From JASLDZ01 sp038226305 (lineage in GTDB: Bacteria > Pseudomonadota > Alphaproteobacteria > Caulobacterales > Caulobacteraceae), in the NCBI GenBank assembly GCA_038226305.1, contig JBBRQN010000003.1, positions 62,001-126,000 of the forward strand: a stretch of 64,000 nucleotides of DNA, given 5' to 3'. The notes under the pieces are model-generated. The model searched no databases and was not told the DNA's origin. It saw nothing but the letters and a program-made list of their open reading frames with translations. Shown here piece by piece: positions 41,201 through 49,990 of the stretch (positions within the stretch are counted from its first letter, which is position 1; each line of letters starts with the position of its first letter). A program made the translations under genes and the position numbers.

Positions 41201-41676
41201 CGCACATCCCCCGCCCTGACCGCATCGAGACCCTTTGCGTCGAGAAGGGAATGCGCATGACCGACCAGCGTCGCGTCATCGCCCGCACGCTCTCGGCCGC
41301 CACCGATCACCCGGATGTGGAGGAGCTCTATCGCCGGGCCTCGGCCATCGATCCGCACATCTCCATCGCCACCGTCTACCGCACCGTGCGCCTGTTCGAG
41401 GAGGCGGGGGTCATCACCCGTCACGAGTTCGGCGAGGGCCGCTCGCGCTACGAAGAAGCCACCGAGGAACATCACGACCACCTGATCGACATGAACTCAG
41501 GCGAGGTGATCGAATTCATGGACGACGAGATCGAGCGCCTGCAGGAGATCATCGCCCGGCGCCTCGGCTACAAGCTCGTGGCCCACCGGCTGGAGCTCTA
41601 CGGCATTCGCGAAGGCGGTGCCGCCGGGACGCCCGTGAACACGCCGCCGTCGCCCGCGGCCTACGGCGGGGGCTGA
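41197..41676 (+). CDS. fur: Ferric uptake regulator family protein (Fur)
   Basis: A 159-residue metal-responsive repressor. The winged helix has MRMTDQRRVIARTLSAATDH and ISIATVYRTVRLFEEAGVITRHEFG. The metal region EEHHDHLIDMNSGEVIEFMDDEIE has the conserved His/Glu ligands. The C-terminal CxxC structural-zinc motif of enterobacterial Fur is absent, as is common in alphaproteobacteria. It could be a Fur or a Mur (manganese) protein; the sequence does not decide. It is coupled to rimI and precedes miaB. Confidence 0.93.
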   Translation: MTHIPRPDRIETLCVEKGMRMTDQRRVIARTLSAATDHPDVEELYRRASAIDPHISIATVYRTVRLFEEAGVITRHEFGEGRSRYEEATEEHHDHLIDMNSGEVIEFMDDEIERLQEIIARRLGYKLVAHRLELYGIREGGAAGTPVNTPPSPAAYGGG

Positions 41677-41725
41677 TCCCGTCTCCCGCACACTGATCGA
41701 CATCGCCGAGCGCCTCCCGTCGGAG

Positions 41726-43108
41726 GTGACCCGGGCGGTCGCACCGCGTTCCCCCGCGCCGGTCGGCACCGCCAAGCGAGTGCACATCAAGACCTACGGC
41801 TGTCAGATGAACGTCTACGACAGCGAGCGCATGGCCGAAGCCCTGCGCCCGCTGGGCTATGAGACCACCGACACCCCCGACGGCGCCGACCTCGTGGTGC
41901 TCAACACCTGCCACATCCGCGAGAAGGCTTCCGAGAAGGTCTACTCCGAGCTCGGCCGCCTGAAGGTCGCGCGGGACGAGGTGCGGGCCGCGGGCGGGGC
42001 GGGCGCGACGCTGGTGGTCGCGGGCTGCGTGGCGCAGGCCGAGGGGGCGGAGATCATCCACCGCCAGCCCGCCGTCGACCTCGTGATCGGCCCGCAATCC
42101 ATCGCCGACCTGCCCGCCATGCTGGCAAACGCCGGGAGGTCGAAGGGCGAGCGCATCGCCGCCGAGTTCTCCCCCGCCGCCAAGTTCGACAAGCTGAAAG
42201 GGGTGCGCACCGCGAGCGGCCCCACCGCCTTCCTCACCGTGCAGGAGGGCTGCGACAAGTTCTGCGCCTTCTGCGTCGTGCCCTACACCCGGGGCGCCGA
42301 GTGGAGCCGCCCCGCCGCCGACGTGCTGGCCGAAGCCCGCCAGTTGGCCGAACGCGGCGTGCGCGAGGTCACGCTGCTCGGCCAAAACGTCAACGCCTAT
42401 GCCGAGAGCGGCTGGACGCTGGCGACGCTGGTGCGGGCGCTGGCCGACATCCCGGGCCTGGAGCGCATCCGCTATACGACGAGCCATCCCAACGACATGG
42501 CCGACGACCTGATCATGGCCCATGCCGAGGTTCCGGCGCTGATGCCCTACCTGCACTTGCCCGTGCAGTCCGGCTCCGACCGCATCCTCAAGGCCATGAA
42601 CCGGCGCCACACCGCGGCCGGCTACCTGCGCCTCGTGGAGCGGCTGCGCGCGGCGCGGCCCGATCTGGCGCTGAGCTGCGACTTCATCGTCGGCTTCCCC
42701 GGCGAGACCGAGGCCGACTTCCAGGACACCCTGCGGCTGATCGAGGCGGTGAACTACGCCTCGGCTTTCTCGTTCAAGTACTCCCCCCGTCCCGGCACGC
42801 CTGCGTCCACCTCGGCCGTGCAAGTGTCCGAAGCTGAGAAGTCCGACCGTCTGGCCCGCCTGAACGCCCTCCTCGACGCCCAGCGCCACGCCTTCGACCG
42901 GGCGCAGGTGGGCAAGACCCTGCCGGTGCTGTGGGAGAAGCCCGGCCGTCGCGAAGGCCAGCTGATCGGCAAGAGTCCCTACCTGCAGGCCGTCTGGGCC
43001 GACGCCCCCGCCCACCTGATCGGTAAGATCACCCCCGTTCGCATCGAAGGGGCCGCCCCCAACAGCCTGATCGGTGCTCTGGTCGACAGCTCGGAGGCGG
43101 TCGGTTGA
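41726..43108 (+). CDS. miaB: tRNA-2-methylthio-N6-dimethylallyladenosine synthase MiaB
   Basis: A 460-residue radical SAM methylthiotransferase acting on tRNA A37. The N-terminal cluster cysteines are in KTYGCQMNVYDSE, LNTCHIREKA and VAGCVAQAEG. The radical SAM motif is CDKFCAFCVVPYTRG. A TRAM domain ends the protein (LPVLWEKPGRREGQLIGKSPYLQAV). The GTG start at 41726 is 50 bp after fur. The phoH start overlaps its stop (TTGA). The fur-miaB-phoH-ybeY order is typical of Caulobacterales. Confidence 0.97.
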   Translation: MTRAVAPRSPAPVGTAKRVHIKTYGCQMNVYDSERMAEALRPLGYETTDTPDGADLVVLNTCHIREKASEKVYSELGRLKVARDEVRAAGGAGATLVVAGCVAQAEGAEIIHRQPAVDLVIGPQSIADLPAMLANAGRSKGERIAAEFSPAAKFDKLKGVRTASGPTAFLTVQEGCDKFCAFCVVPYTRGAEWSRPAADVLAEARQLAERGVREVTLLGQNVNAYAESGWTLATLVRALADIPGLERIRYTTSHPNDMADDLIMAHAEVPALMPYLHLPVQSGSDRILKAMNRRHTAAGYLRLVERLRAARPDLALSCDFIVGFPGETEADFQDTLRLIEAVNYASAFSFKYSPRPGTPASTSAVQVSEAEKSDRLARLNALLDAQRHAFDRAQVGKTLPVLWEKPGRREGQLIGKSPYLQAVWADAPAHLIGKITPVRIEGAAPNSLIGALVDSSEAVG

Positions 43109-44118
43109 GCCGCGGCGTGTCGGAGATCCTGCCGTTCGGCGATGAAGTGGTGAGGGCCGTGGCCGGGCCGTCGAGCCGCCATGCCGCCCTGATAGAGGGC
43201 GCGTTCGACGTTCTGGTGGAAACGCCCGGCGGGCAGGTGCGCGTCACCGGCGACGCCCGCGCCCGCGGTGCCGCCCGCCGCGCCATCGACCGCATCGCCG
43301 CCCGCGTCGAAACCGGGGCCGAGGTGGGCGAGAGCGACGTGCGCGCCGCCATCGCCGCCGCCCGCTCCGGCGATGGCGCTCCCCCCGGCGTGGGCGGCCC
43401 CGCCCTGCCGCTCGGTCGGCGTGGCGTCGTCGCGCCCAAGACCGATGCGCAGGCCCGCTACCTCGCCATGCTGGCGGCCGAGCCCCTGACCTTCGGGGTC
43501 GGACCGGCGGGCACGGGCAAGACCTTCCTGGCGGTGGCCTACGGGGCCTCGCTCCTGATGTCGCGGCAGGTGTCGCGGCTGATCATCACCCGCCCGGCGG
43601 TGGAGGCCGGGGAGCGGCTCGGCTTCCTCCCCGGCGACCTGACCGAGAAGGTCGACCCCTACATGGCCCCCATCTGGGACGCCCTGCGCGACCTGATGGG
43701 CGAGGACGAGGTGTCCAAGCTGCGCGAGGCCCCCAAGGAGGGCGCCAAGCGCGAACGGCGCAGCGTGGAGGTGGCACCCATCGCCTTCATGCGCGGCCGC
43801 ACCCTTAACCACGCCTACGTCATCGTGGACGAGGCGCAGAACTGCACCCGCGCGCAGATGAAGATGGTGCTGACCCGCCTCGGCGAAGGCGCGCGCATGG
43901 CCGTGACCGGCGACCCCAGCCAGGTGGACCTGCCCAACGGGGCGGACTCCGGACTCAGCCACGCGGTGGCCCTGCTCTCGGGCGTGGAGGGCGTGGGTGT
44001 GTGCCGGTTCGAGGCTTCGGACGTGGTGCGCCACCCCCTCGTGGAGCGGATCGTGAAGGCCTACGACGCCGACGCCGCGGCCAACCCTGCCCCGCCTCAG
44101 GGCGCCTGGCGGCGATGA
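43105..44118 (+). CDS. PhoH family ATPase
   Basis: A 337-residue P-loop ATPase with FGVGPAGTGKTFLAVA (Walker A, about residue 132-147), VDPYMAPIWDALRDLMG and AYVIVDEAQNCTRAQMKMVLTRLG (Walker B), plus an N-terminal KH-like domain. PhoH proteins are linked to RNA metabolism and to YbeY. The TTG start overlaps the miaB stop; a GTG at 43117 is an alternative. The 3' end overlaps the ybeY start (ATGA). Confidence 0.95.
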   Translation: MSRGVSEILPFGDEVVRAVAGPSSRHAALIEGAFDVLVETPGGQVRVTGDARARGAARRAIDRIAARVETGAEVGESDVRAAIAAARSGDGAPPGVGGPALPLGRRGVVAPKTDAQARYLAMLAAEPLTFGVGPAGTGKTFLAVAYGASLLMSRQVSRLIITRPAVEAGERLGFLPGDLTEKVDPYMAPIWDALRDLMGEDEVSKLREAPKEGAKRERRSVEVAPIAFMRGRTLNHAYVIVDEAQNCTRAQMKMVLTRLGEGARMAVTGDPSQVDLPNGADSGLSHAVALLSGVEGVGVCRFEASDVVRHPLVERIVKAYDADAAANPAPPQGAWRR

Positions 44119-44606
44119 CGCTCCCCGGCATCTGGGTGGACGTCGAGGTCGAGGCCCTTGGCTGGACGCAGGCCCTGCCCTACGCCGGGGCCCTCGCCGA
44201 AACCGCCGCCAAGGCCGCCGCCGCCTCCCTCGGGGCTGCGGGGGACGGTGCCTACATGGTGCTGTTGGCCGACGATGCGGTGGTGCGCGACCTGAACGGG
44301 CGCTTCCGGGGCAAGGACCAGCCCACCAACGTGCTGAGCTTCCCCGCAGCCGCAGGCGTCGGCGAACCGGGCGGGGCGACTGCTCGAGGCGACCTCGTGC
44401 TCGCCTACGAGACCTGTGCGGCCGAGGCGCAGGCGCAGGGCAAGCCCTTGGCGCACCACCTGCAGCATCTGGTCGCGCACGGCGTGCTGCATCTGCTAGG
44501 CTTCGACCACATGGACGACGCCGACGCCGAGACGATGGAAACGCGGGAGCGCGACGTGCTCGCCTCCCTCGGCGTTCCCGATCCCTACGCCGCCACCGCA
44601 GGCTGA
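44115..44606 (+). CDS. ybeY: Endoribonuclease YbeY (16S rRNA maturation)
   Basis: A 163-residue zinc-dependent RNase involved in 16S rRNA 3' end maturation and ribosome quality control. The three-histidine zinc motif is HHLQHLVAHGVLHLLGFDHM (HGxxHLxGxDH). Upstream it has LLADDAVVRDLNGRFRGKDQPTNVLSFP, typical of the family. It is coupled to phoH, and the CorC-type gene follows 9 bp later. Confidence 0.95.
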   Translation: MTLPGIWVDVEVEALGWTQALPYAGALAETAAKAAAASLGAAGDGAYMVLLADDAVVRDLNGRFRGKDQPTNVLSFPAAAGVGEPGGATARGDLVLAYETCAAEAQAQGKPLAHHLQHLVAHGVLHLLGFDHMDDADAETMETRERDVLASLGVPDPYAATAG

Positions 44607-44615
44607 CGCAGCGCC

Positions 44616-45629
44616 ATGTCCGATCCCGAGGGTCGAAGTCAGACCACCCAGATGCCCCCCGACGCCGCTGCCCGGCGGCGGCGGCGGCGGCTGCGCAGCT
44701 GGCGGCGCTGGCTGATCACCTGGCTGGAGGGGGCTCACGACGCCCCCGCCTCGGCCCCCCCCGCGCCCGCAGCCGAAGGGGCGGAGCCGGTGCCTGCAGG
44801 CGGTCGACACCTCGACCTCGTGGACCAGGCCGAGGCCTTCGCCACCCTGCGCGTCTCAGACGTGATGACGCCCCGGGCCGACGTGGTGGCCCTCGACATC
44901 TCCACCCCCCTCTCGGAAGTGGTGGCGCGGTTCGTCGAGGTGGAGTTGACCCGCCTGCCGGTGTTCCGAGACACGCTGGATGACCCTGTCGGCGTCGTCC
45001 ACATCAAGGACGTGGTGAAGCTGATCGCGCCTGCGGCCACCGGCGGCTCGCCCCCGTGGAGCGAGGCGGTGCTGCATCGCCTGCGTCGCGAGGCGCTCTA
45101 CGTGCCCGCATCCATGCGCACCGCCGACCTCCTCGTGCGGATGCGGGCGCGGCGCATCCACATGGCGCTGGTGATCGACGAGTTCGGCGGCACGGACGGC
45201 CTCGTCACCCTGGAAGACCTCATCGAGGAGGTGGTGGGCGAGATCGACGACGAACACGACGAGGCCTACACCCCCGACCTCGTGGAGCGCCCGGGTGGCC
45301 TGATCGAGGCCGCCGCTCGCACCCCCCTGGAAGACCTGGAGGCGCGGCTGGGCATGTCGCTGCACCTCGAAGGCGAGGAGGCGGACGACGCTGCCGACAC
45401 CGTCGCCGGTCTGGTCGTGGAGCTCGCCGGGCGCCTGCCGCAGCGGGGCGAGGTGATCGTCCATCCCAAGGGCGTGGAGTTCGAGGTGATCGAGGCCGAT
45501 CCCCGGCGCATCCGCCGCCTGCGCATCCGCCCCGTGCAGGTCGCGCCGCAGGACGGCGCCGACGCCCTGCGCAACGACGAGGCGGCCGCGTTCCTGCCCG
45601 ATCCGGCCGACGGCGCCGCCCCGCAGTGA
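44616..45629 (+). CDS. CorC/HlyC-family CBS-domain protein
   Basis: A 337-residue protein. It has two CBS domains at about 80-205 (VSDVMTPRADVVALDISTPLSEVV and PASMRTADLLVRMRARRIHMAL) and the linker DEFGGTDGLVTLEDLIEEVVGEI. The C-terminal CorC_HlyC domain (RIEGRTPLEDLE-like ARTPLEDLEARLG, VIHPKGVEFEVIEADPRRIRRLRI) completes it. It lacks the N-terminal DUF21 membrane domain, so it is the short CorC type, linked to magnesium handling. It precedes lnt, as in many proteobacteria; the lnt start overlaps its stop. Confidence 0.93.
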   Translation: MSDPEGRSQTTQMPPDAAARRRRRRLRSWRRWLITWLEGAHDAPASAPPAPAAEGAEPVPAGGRHLDLVDQAEAFATLRVSDVMTPRADVVALDISTPLSEVVARFVEVELTRLPVFRDTLDDPVGVVHIKDVVKLIAPAATGGSPPWSEAVLHRLRREALYVPASMRTADLLVRMRARRIHMALVIDEFGGTDGLVTLEDLIEEVVGEIDDEHDEAYTPDLVERPGGLIEAAARTPLEDLEARLGMSLHLEGEEADDAADTVAGLVVELAGRLPQRGEVIVHPKGVEFEVIEADPRRIRRLRIRPVQVAPQDGADALRNDEAAAFLPDPADGAAPQ

Positions 45630-47251
45630 CCCTAACGCAGCGGGACGCCTTCGCAGGCGCCGTCACCTGGCGGCGACGCCTGGTCCCGGCCGCCATCGCG
45701 GCGGTGGGCGGGCTTCTGGCGGCGTCGGCGCACCCGCCCTACGGGTTCCTGCCCGGGGTGTTCGGGTATGGCTTGATCCTGGCGGCGCTGGACGGGTTCC
45801 GCTCCGCGCGGCCCCGGCGGACGGCCTTCCTCACCGGCTGGGCGGCGGGCACGGGCTACATGCTCCTGTCGACGATCTGGATCGTGGAGCCGTTCCTGAT
45901 CGACGTGGCCGAGCACGGCTGGCAGGCCCCCTTCGCCGTGGTGCTGATGGCGGGCGGGCTGGGCCTGTTCTGGGGAGCGGCGGCCCTCCTCTACCGCTGG
46001 ATCGTGCCCGACCCGGCGGCCTCCGGAGCGTGGCGGGTGATCGCCTTCGTGGCGTGCCTTGGGCTGTCCGAGTGGCTGCGCGGCCATGCCCTCACCGGGT
46101 TCCCGTGGGATCTGCCGGGCGAGACCTTCCGCGCCGGGTCGCCGCTCAGCCAGGTGGCCGCCCTCAGCGGGGCCTATGGCTCGACCCTCCTCGTGCTGGG
46201 CATCGGCGCGGCGCCGGCTGTGCTGGCGGGTCGCGAGGGGGAGCGCGCCCGGCTGTGGGCGCTGGGGCTGGCGGTGGCGGCCATCGCCATCTTCGGAACG
46301 TGGGGCGACCTGCGCCTGCGCGCCGCGCCACCCACTGCACCCGACGCACCCCTCGTCCGCGCCGTGCAGACCGACCTGCCGGAGCCGCCCGCGTGGTCTG
46401 AAGCCGTGCTGCGCGAGGCCCTGGCCCGCCACACCGCCCTCACCGCCGCCCCGCCAACACCCCCCGGCCAGCGCCTGCCAGACCTCGTCGTGTGGCCCGA
46501 GGGGGCGATACCGGACAGCTTCAACAGCTACCTCGCCCCCGGCGCGCCCGCCCGGGCGCAGGTGGTGCGCTCTCTCGCGCCCGGCCAGACGCTCCTCGCA
46601 GGGGGGTTGCGAGTGAGCCCCGGGCCGTCGGGCGGGTTCGGTGATGGCCGCTACTACAACACGCTCCTGGCGCTGCAGCGCACGCCGGCCGACGTGATCA
46701 ACCTCGGCCTCTACGACAAGCATCACCTCGTGCCGTTCGGCGAGTACATGCCCTTCGCCAGCCTCCTCGGGCCGCTGGGCCTGCGCAAGCTCGTCAGCGT
46801 GTCGGCCGACTTCACCCCCGGCCCGCCGCCCCGGCCTCTGACGCTGGCGGGCGGTATGATCGTGCAGCCGCTGATCTGCTACGAAGCCCTGTTCCCCGGC
46901 CTCGCGGCGGGGGACGGGCGCACGCGGTCGCGCGTGCTGGTCAATGTGAGCGACGATGCCTGGTTCGGGCGCCGGGCCGGGCCGTGGCAGCACCTGAACA
47001 TCGCCAGCTATCGCGCCATCGAGGAGGGCCTGCCGATGGTGCGCGCCACGCCCACGGGCGTCACCGCCATGATCGACGCCTTCGGCCGATCGCAGGGGCG
47101 ACAACTGGCCCCCGGGGTGAGAGGCGTGCTCGACGCGCGTCTGCCGCCGGCCCTGCCGCGCACGCCTTACGGTCGCCTTCGTGACGGGCCTTTCTGGCTG
47201 CTCGTGCTAGCCGGGCTGTCGTTCATTCCCATGCGGAAGGTTCGTCGCTAA
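45626..47251 (+). CDS. lnt: Apolipoprotein N-acyltransferase Lnt
   Basis: A 541-residue inner-membrane enzyme that adds the third acyl chain to lipoproteins. Membrane helices fill about residues 15-240, and a nitrilase domain follows. The catalytic triad is visible: Glu292 in VVWPEGA, Lys365 in YDKHHLVPFGEYMPF and Cys418 in PLICYEALFP. The entericidin-type and M1 lipoproteins in this window would be substrates. The GTG start overlaps the corC stop (GTGA). Confidence 0.96.
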   Translation: MTLTQRDAFAGAVTWRRRLVPAAIAAVGGLLAASAHPPYGFLPGVFGYGLILAALDGFRSARPRRTAFLTGWAAGTGYMLLSTIWIVEPFLIDVAEHGWQAPFAVVLMAGGLGLFWGAAALLYRWIVPDPAASGAWRVIAFVACLGLSEWLRGHALTGFPWDLPGETFRAGSPLSQVAALSGAYGSTLLVLGIGAAPAVLAGREGERARLWALGLAVAAIAIFGTWGDLRLRAAPPTAPDAPLVRAVQTDLPEPPAWSEAVLREALARHTALTAAPPTPPGQRLPDLVVWPEGAIPDSFNSYLAPGAPARAQVVRSLAPGQTLLAGGLRVSPGPSGGFGDGRYYNTLLALQRTPADVINLGLYDKHHLVPFGEYMPFASLLGPLGLRKLVSVSADFTPGPPPRPLTLAGGMIVQPLICYEALFPGLAAGDGRTRSRVLVNVSDDAWFGRRAGPWQHLNIASYRAIEEGLPMVRATPTGVTAMIDAFGRSQGRQLAPGVRGVLDARLPPALPRTPYGRLRDGPFWLLVLAGLSFIPMRKVRR

Positions 47252-47328
47252 ACTTGCTTTTTGAGGGAGACGCTGTCTTCCGAACCACGCGCGCCGCCGG
47301 GTCTGGCGACGCCCCGCCGGACGAGGGA

Positions 47329-47748
47329 ATGGACGACAAGACTCCCAACCCCATCGACGTTCACGTGGGCGAACGCATTCGTCAGCGTCGGCGCATGCTC
47401 GGCCTCAGTCAGGACAGGCTGGCGCAGTCGCTCGGCCTCACGTTCCAGCAGGTGCAGAAATACGAACGCGGGGCCAACCGCGTCTCGGCTTCCAAGCTGT
47501 TCGAGATCGCCCGAACGCTGGGCGTGCGCATCGGCGACCTGTTCGAAGGCCTCACCACCGAGGCGCAGCCCGGCGTGGCGGAAGACGGCCCCTCGCCCTT
47601 CGTCCACGACATGGCGCTGACGCCCGAGGGTGCGGAGATCGCCGCCCTGTTCCCGCGCATCCCCCGAAAGCAGCGCCGCCTGCTGGTGGACCTCGCCAAG
47701 GCCCTGGCCGCCGGGGCCGAGCCTGCGTCCGAAGCCGAGCCTGACTGA
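47329..47748 (+). CDS. XRE-family helix-turn-helix regulator
   Basis: A 139-residue protein with a Cro/cI-type domain at about 9-65: HVGERIRQRRRMLGLSQDRLAQSLGLTF, then QQVQKYERGANRVSASKLFEIARTL. A C-terminal part has MALTPEGAEIAALFPRIPRKQRRLLVDLAKAL. In Caulobacterales a regulator of this type commonly follows lnt, usually before metK; here metK is not next. Start 47329 (MDDKTPN) is chosen over a TTG at 47254, because the extra residues are not family-like. Confidence 0.9.
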   Translation: MDDKTPNPIDVHVGERIRQRRRMLGLSQDRLAQSLGLTFQQVQKYERGANRVSASKLFEIARTLGVRIGDLFEGLTTEAQPGVAEDGPSPFVHDMALTPEGAEIAALFPRIPRKQRRLLVDLAKALAAGAEPASEAEPD

Positions 47749-47760
47749 GGCTCGCCTCGC

Positions 47761-48111
47761 CTAGAGGGCGTCGAGCCGCGCGGTGAGCGCCGCGGCCTCC
47801 CGGCCGATGCGGTGCAGGCGCTCCCAGGTGTAGAGGCCGGAGGCGTGGCCGTCGTCGAAGCGCAGGCGCACGGCGTAGCGACCGACGGCGCTGGCCTCGA
47901 TCAGCCCCACCTCGTCACGCACCTTCACCGGCGCGAAATCCGGCCCGCCGTGGCCGTGCGCCTCGGCGCTGGGGGTCATGGCGCGGAGCAGGCGGGCGGG
48001 CAGGGCGAATGTGGTGCCGTCGTCGAACTTCACCACCAGCTCCCGCGCGGTGCGGCGAACGGTGAGGCTGATCGGCCAGGGGGCGACCGCCGTGCCGCCG
48101 GACTCGATCAC
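47761..48111 (-). CDS. DUF971 domain protein
   Basis: A 116-residue protein with ARELVVKFDDGTTFALPARLLRAM and RYAVRLRFDDGHASGLYTWERLHRIG, the DUF971 fold also found at the N-terminus of gamma-butyrobetaine hydroxylase. As a stand-alone protein it has been linked to Fe-S or Mrp-type proteins, but its function is not settled. The GTG start overlaps the upstream stop by 4 bases, so the genes are coupled. Confidence 0.9.
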   Translation of the reverse strand: MIESGGTAVAPWPISLTVRRTARELVVKFDDGTTFALPARLLRAMTPSAEAHGHGGPDFAPVKVRDEVGLIEASAVGRYAVRLRFDDGHASGLYTWERLHRIGREAAALTARLDAL

Positions 48112-48305
48112 GAGGCGGGCTGGTCCAGAGCGCGAGCCTCGCCCGCCAGCATCACGGGCACGCCGTCGCGGATGGGGAAGGCCAGCCCGGCCTCCCGGCT
48201 GATCAGCTCCCCCGCCCCGCGGTCATACTCAAGGGGGCCGCGGGTGACGGGGCACACGAGGAGCGACAGGAGCCTGGGGTCGAGGTCGGAGGTCAGGGCG
48301 GTCAT
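48108..48305 (-). CDS. Trm112-family small protein
   Basis: A 65-residue protein: LDPRLLSLLVCPVTRGPLEY, then ELISREAGLAFPIRDGVPVML. This is the Trm112/YcaR fold, but only one of the usual zinc cysteines (VCPVT) is kept. In eukaryotes Trm112 activates methyltransferases; the bacterial role is unclear. It is 10 bp after the upstream Lon-N gene on the minus strand and overlaps the DUF971 gene. Confidence 0.88.
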   Translation of the reverse strand: MTALTSDLDPRLLSLLVCPVTRGPLEYDRGAGELISREAGLAFPIRDGVPVMLAGEARALDQPAS

Positions 48306-48315
48306 GGTGCGGGCT

Positions 48316-48975
48316 CTACTGCATGGAGGGAGGCTCGTCGTCCTCCGATCCGGCGGCATCGATGGCGAGGAGGGCCGCCAGGGTGTCGAGCCGCTCCTCC
48401 AGCGTCGGGGCTTCCAGCAGCACCTGCTTCTCGATGGGCTCGAACGGCAGGGCCATCGCCAGGCTGTTGGTGAGCGCCTCCACCGGGGCCTGTTCGGCGG
48501 CGTCCCAGTCCACGGCCATGCTCTTGCGGTCGAGATAGGCCTTCAGCGCCTGCATCAGGGGCGCGCGGTCGAGGGCATCCTCGTCGTCCGGCGGGTCGAG
48601 GTCGCGCTCATACGGGGCGAAACGGGCGCGCACCTGCCGGTAGGGCGTCGGCGCCGACAGCTCGTCCCCCACCGCGAACCGGCACAGGCCGCTTAGGGTG
48701 ATGAGGTAGCGCCCGTCCGACGTCTCGGTGAAGCTGGTCACCCGCCCGACGCAGCCCACGCCCTGCAGCGACGGCCGCTCGCCCGACATGCCGGTCTTGG
48801 TCTGCACCATGCCGATCAGCCGGTCGCCCGCCATCGCGTCGTCGATCATGTTGAGATAGCGCGGCTCGAACACGTTCAGCGGAATCTGCCCGCGCGGCAG
48901 GAGGATCGCTCCGTCGAGCGGGAACACCGGCACCACGGCTGGCAGGTCGGAAGCGCGGACGAAACCGGCGGGCAT
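48316..48975 (-). CDS. Lon substrate-binding-domain protein
   Basis: A 219-residue protein that is only the Lon N-terminal domain: LPAVVPVFPLDGAILLPRGQIPLNVFEPRYLNMIDDAM, then GCVGRVTSFTETSDGRYLITLSGLCRF. It has no ATPase or protease part. Such proteins are common in alphaproteobacteria; their role is not established. It lies 17 bp after the thioredoxin-like gene, so a four-gene minus-strand operon (thioredoxin, Lon-N, Trm112, DUF971) is likely. Confidence 0.93.
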   Translation of the reverse strand: MPAGFVRASDLPAVVPVFPLDGAILLPRGQIPLNVFEPRYLNMIDDAMAGDRLIGMVQTKTGMSGERPSLQGVGCVGRVTSFTETSDGRYLITLSGLCRFAVGDELSAPTPYRQVRARFAPYERDLDPPDDEDALDRAPLMQALKAYLDRKSMAVDWDAAEQAPVEALTNSLAMALPFEPIEKQVLLEAPTLEERLDTLAALLAIDAAGSEDDEPPSMQ

Positions 48976-48992
48976 GACGGGCGATCCCTCGC

Positions 48993-49943
48993 TTACGAGA
49001 ACAACAAGGACGACATCCGTCGCCGACCCGAGCGCGCCAGCTCGGAGGTGGGGCCTGCGGCCTCGAACACGGTGAGGAGCTCCTTGCGGGCCCCGTCGTC
49101 GGCGAAGGCGCGATCCTTGGCCATGATCGTGAACAGCTCCTCGGCCGCGCCCTCCAGGTCGCCCCGGGCGGACAGGGCCTTGGCGAGGTCGAAGCGGGCC
49201 TGATGATCGTCAGGATCGGCGGCGAGGCGGTCGCGCAGGGCGGCGTCCTCGGCGCTGTCGCCGGCGGCGGCGGCGGTCATCAGCTTCAGCTGCGCGCGCA
49301 CGCTGGCGAGGTCGGGATCGTTGGCCGTGGCGGGGGCGAGGGCCACGACCTCCTGCGCCCGCTCGGTATCGCCCAGGGCGAGGTAGCACCGGGCGAGGCC
49401 GGTGATCGCTTGCACGTTGGCGGGCTCCAGCTGCAGAGCCTGCGCATAGGCCTGGGCGGCGTTGGGCATGTCGCCTGCGGTCAGGGCCTCGGCGGCGAAG
49501 GCGAGGATCTCGTCCAGCCCGCCGTCGTCCGGCTCGCCGCCGGGGATGCCCGCGGCCAGCTCGTCGATGAAGGCCTTCACCTGGCTGTCGGGCAGCGCGC
49601 CCATGAAGCCCTGGAAAGCCTTGCCCTGGTCCACCACGAACACCGCGGGGATCGACTGCACCCGGAATTGCTGAGCGATCTGCGGGTTCTCGTCGATGTT
49701 GATCTTGGCCAGCCGCACCTTGCCGCCCTGCGCGCCCACGTGCTTCTCGAGGCTGGGGCCGAGCTGGCGGCAGGGGCCGCACCACGGCGCCCAGAAGTCG
49801 ATGACCACAGGGCGGGTCTTCGAAGCCTCGATCACGTCGGCCATGAACGAGGCGTCGGTGGCATCGACGATGTCGCCAGCGGGCGCCGCTCCGCCCCCCG
49901 TCTTGGGGGGTGCAGGTTTCGAGCCGAACAGATCCAGCGCCAT
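48993..49943 (-). CDS. Thioredoxin-TPR protein (CnoX/YbbN-like)
   Basis: A 316-residue protein. The thioredoxin domain (about 25-135) has VIDFWAPWCGPCRQLGPSLEKH, with both active cysteines in WCGPC. The C-terminal half has TPR-like helices (AAQAYAQALQLEPANVQAITGLARCYLALGD). CnoX/YbbN proteins are chaperedoxins that protect substrates under oxidative stress; the E. coli one lacks the reactive pair, whereas this has it. A start at 49943 (MALDLFG) follows AGGAGTGA. Confidence 0.93.
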   Translation of the reverse strand: MALDLFGSKPAPPKTGGGAAPAGDIVDATDASFMADVIEASKTRPVVIDFWAPWCGPCRQLGPSLEKHVGAQGGKVRLAKINIDENPQIAQQFRVQSIPAVFVVDQGKAFQGFMGALPDSQVKAFIDELAAGIPGGEPDDGGLDEILAFAAEALTAGDMPNAAQAYAQALQLEPANVQAITGLARCYLALGDTERAQEVVALAPATANDPDLASVRAQLKLMTAAAAGDSAEDAALRDRLAADPDDHQARFDLAKALSARGDLEGAAEELFTIMAKDRAFADDGARKELLTVFEAAGPTSELARSGRRRMSSLLFS

Positions 49944-49972
49944 CGTATCACTCCTAGTCCCGCCTCAGATGG

Positions 49973-49990
49973 AGCCGGGCCGGCCCGGCT
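49973..49990 (-). terminator. 18 bp perfect palindrome between minus-strand genes
   Basis: AGCCGGGCCGGCCCGGCT abuts the stop of the YbaK-type gene and precedes the thioredoxin gene. It can form a GC-rich stem but has almost no loop and no T-run, so it could instead be a protein-binding site. Confidence 0.4.
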